From the NCBI GenBank assembly GCA_964450355.1, contig CAYVDH010000085.1, positions 1-14,294 on the forward strand: a stretch of 14,294 nt of DNA, written 5' to 3'. The DNA comes from CAYVDH01 sp964450355 (lineage in GTDB: Bacteria > Bacteroidota > Bacteroidia > NS11-12g > UBA955). Both the position numbers and the translations under genes were made by a program. Positions within the stretch are counted from its first letter, which is position 1. Every line of letters begins with the position of its first letter. The notes beneath the pieces are model-generated. The model ran no database searches and was not told where the DNA came from. It saw nothing but the letters and a program-made list of their open reading frames with translations. Positions 14,254-14,294 of this stretch are shown here, one piece after another.

Positions 14254-14294
14254 TCAATAGGATAACTTTTTTAATTTAAATCCGTTACTTGCAT
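14254..14294 (-). CDS. Possible C-terminal tail of an upstream gene
   Basis: On the minus strand, one frame from the window edge reads ASNGFKLKKLSY and stops at TGA (14254-14256). The other two frames stop sooner. The peptide looks protein-like, but it is too short to identify. If real, the gene lies to the right, in the same direction as mce, about 110 bases before its start. Confidence 0.25.
   Translation of the reverse strand, partial: ASNGFKLKKLSY

Noticed and set aside
1..14294. CRISPR array, tRNA/rRNA genes, insertion sequence or integrase
   Set aside because: No regularly spaced repeats, no tRNA- or rRNA-like sequence, no transposase or integrase motifs in any supported frame.

Overview
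The window reads as a piece of an AT-rich Bacteroidota chromosome. The evidence is the combination of a TonB-dependent outer-membrane receptor with an N-terminal carboxypeptidase-regulatory-like domain, a secreted WG-repeat protein, a cytoplasmic protein of a type I associate with this phylum, and repeated TAnnTTTG boxes (the -7 promoter element of Bacteroidota) just upstream of start codons. I cannot fix the genus; an uncultured Flavobacteriales- or Chitinophagales-like lineage would fit.

Bases 1-3369 look accessory. After the possible tail of an unidentified gene (to 107) and a non-coding stretch, three tightly spaced plus-strand genes occupy 558-2878: a GHKL-type ATP-binding protein with a STAS-like segment and a very basic N-terminus, a small STAS-like (DUF4325-type) protein whose start overlaps it, and a single-pass membrane protein with a helical cytoplasmic tail. 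The set resembles an anti-sigma / anti-anti-sigma partner-switching module with a membrane partner, and is the best candidate for an undescribed system. It is flanked by non-coding, structured sequence (about 300-440 and 2880-3360, the latter partly GC-rich) with GTTAG/CTAAC-type ends that recall integron attC sites or cassette boundaries. No integrase is visible.

Bases 3370-14294 look like ordinary core chromosome. On the minus strand lie a TonB-dependent receptor behind ribulose-phosphate 3-epimerase. A divergent acyl-CoA thioesterase and a minus-strand secreted Asp-box beta-propeller converge. A conserved plus-strand hypothetical protein follows. Then comes a compact minus-strand operon read as recJ, lptB, pth and a FadM/YbgC-like thioesterase, with adjoining or 8-base-overlapping genes. 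Upstream of it sit a WG-repeat protein and methylmalonyl-CoA epimerase, and a possible further gene tail at the right edge.

At the heads of most transcription units in the core part, a TAnnTTTG box sits only 4-11 bases from the start codon. This predicts leaderless or nearly leaderless mRNAs. The three accessory genes lack this arrangement, which supports a separate origin.
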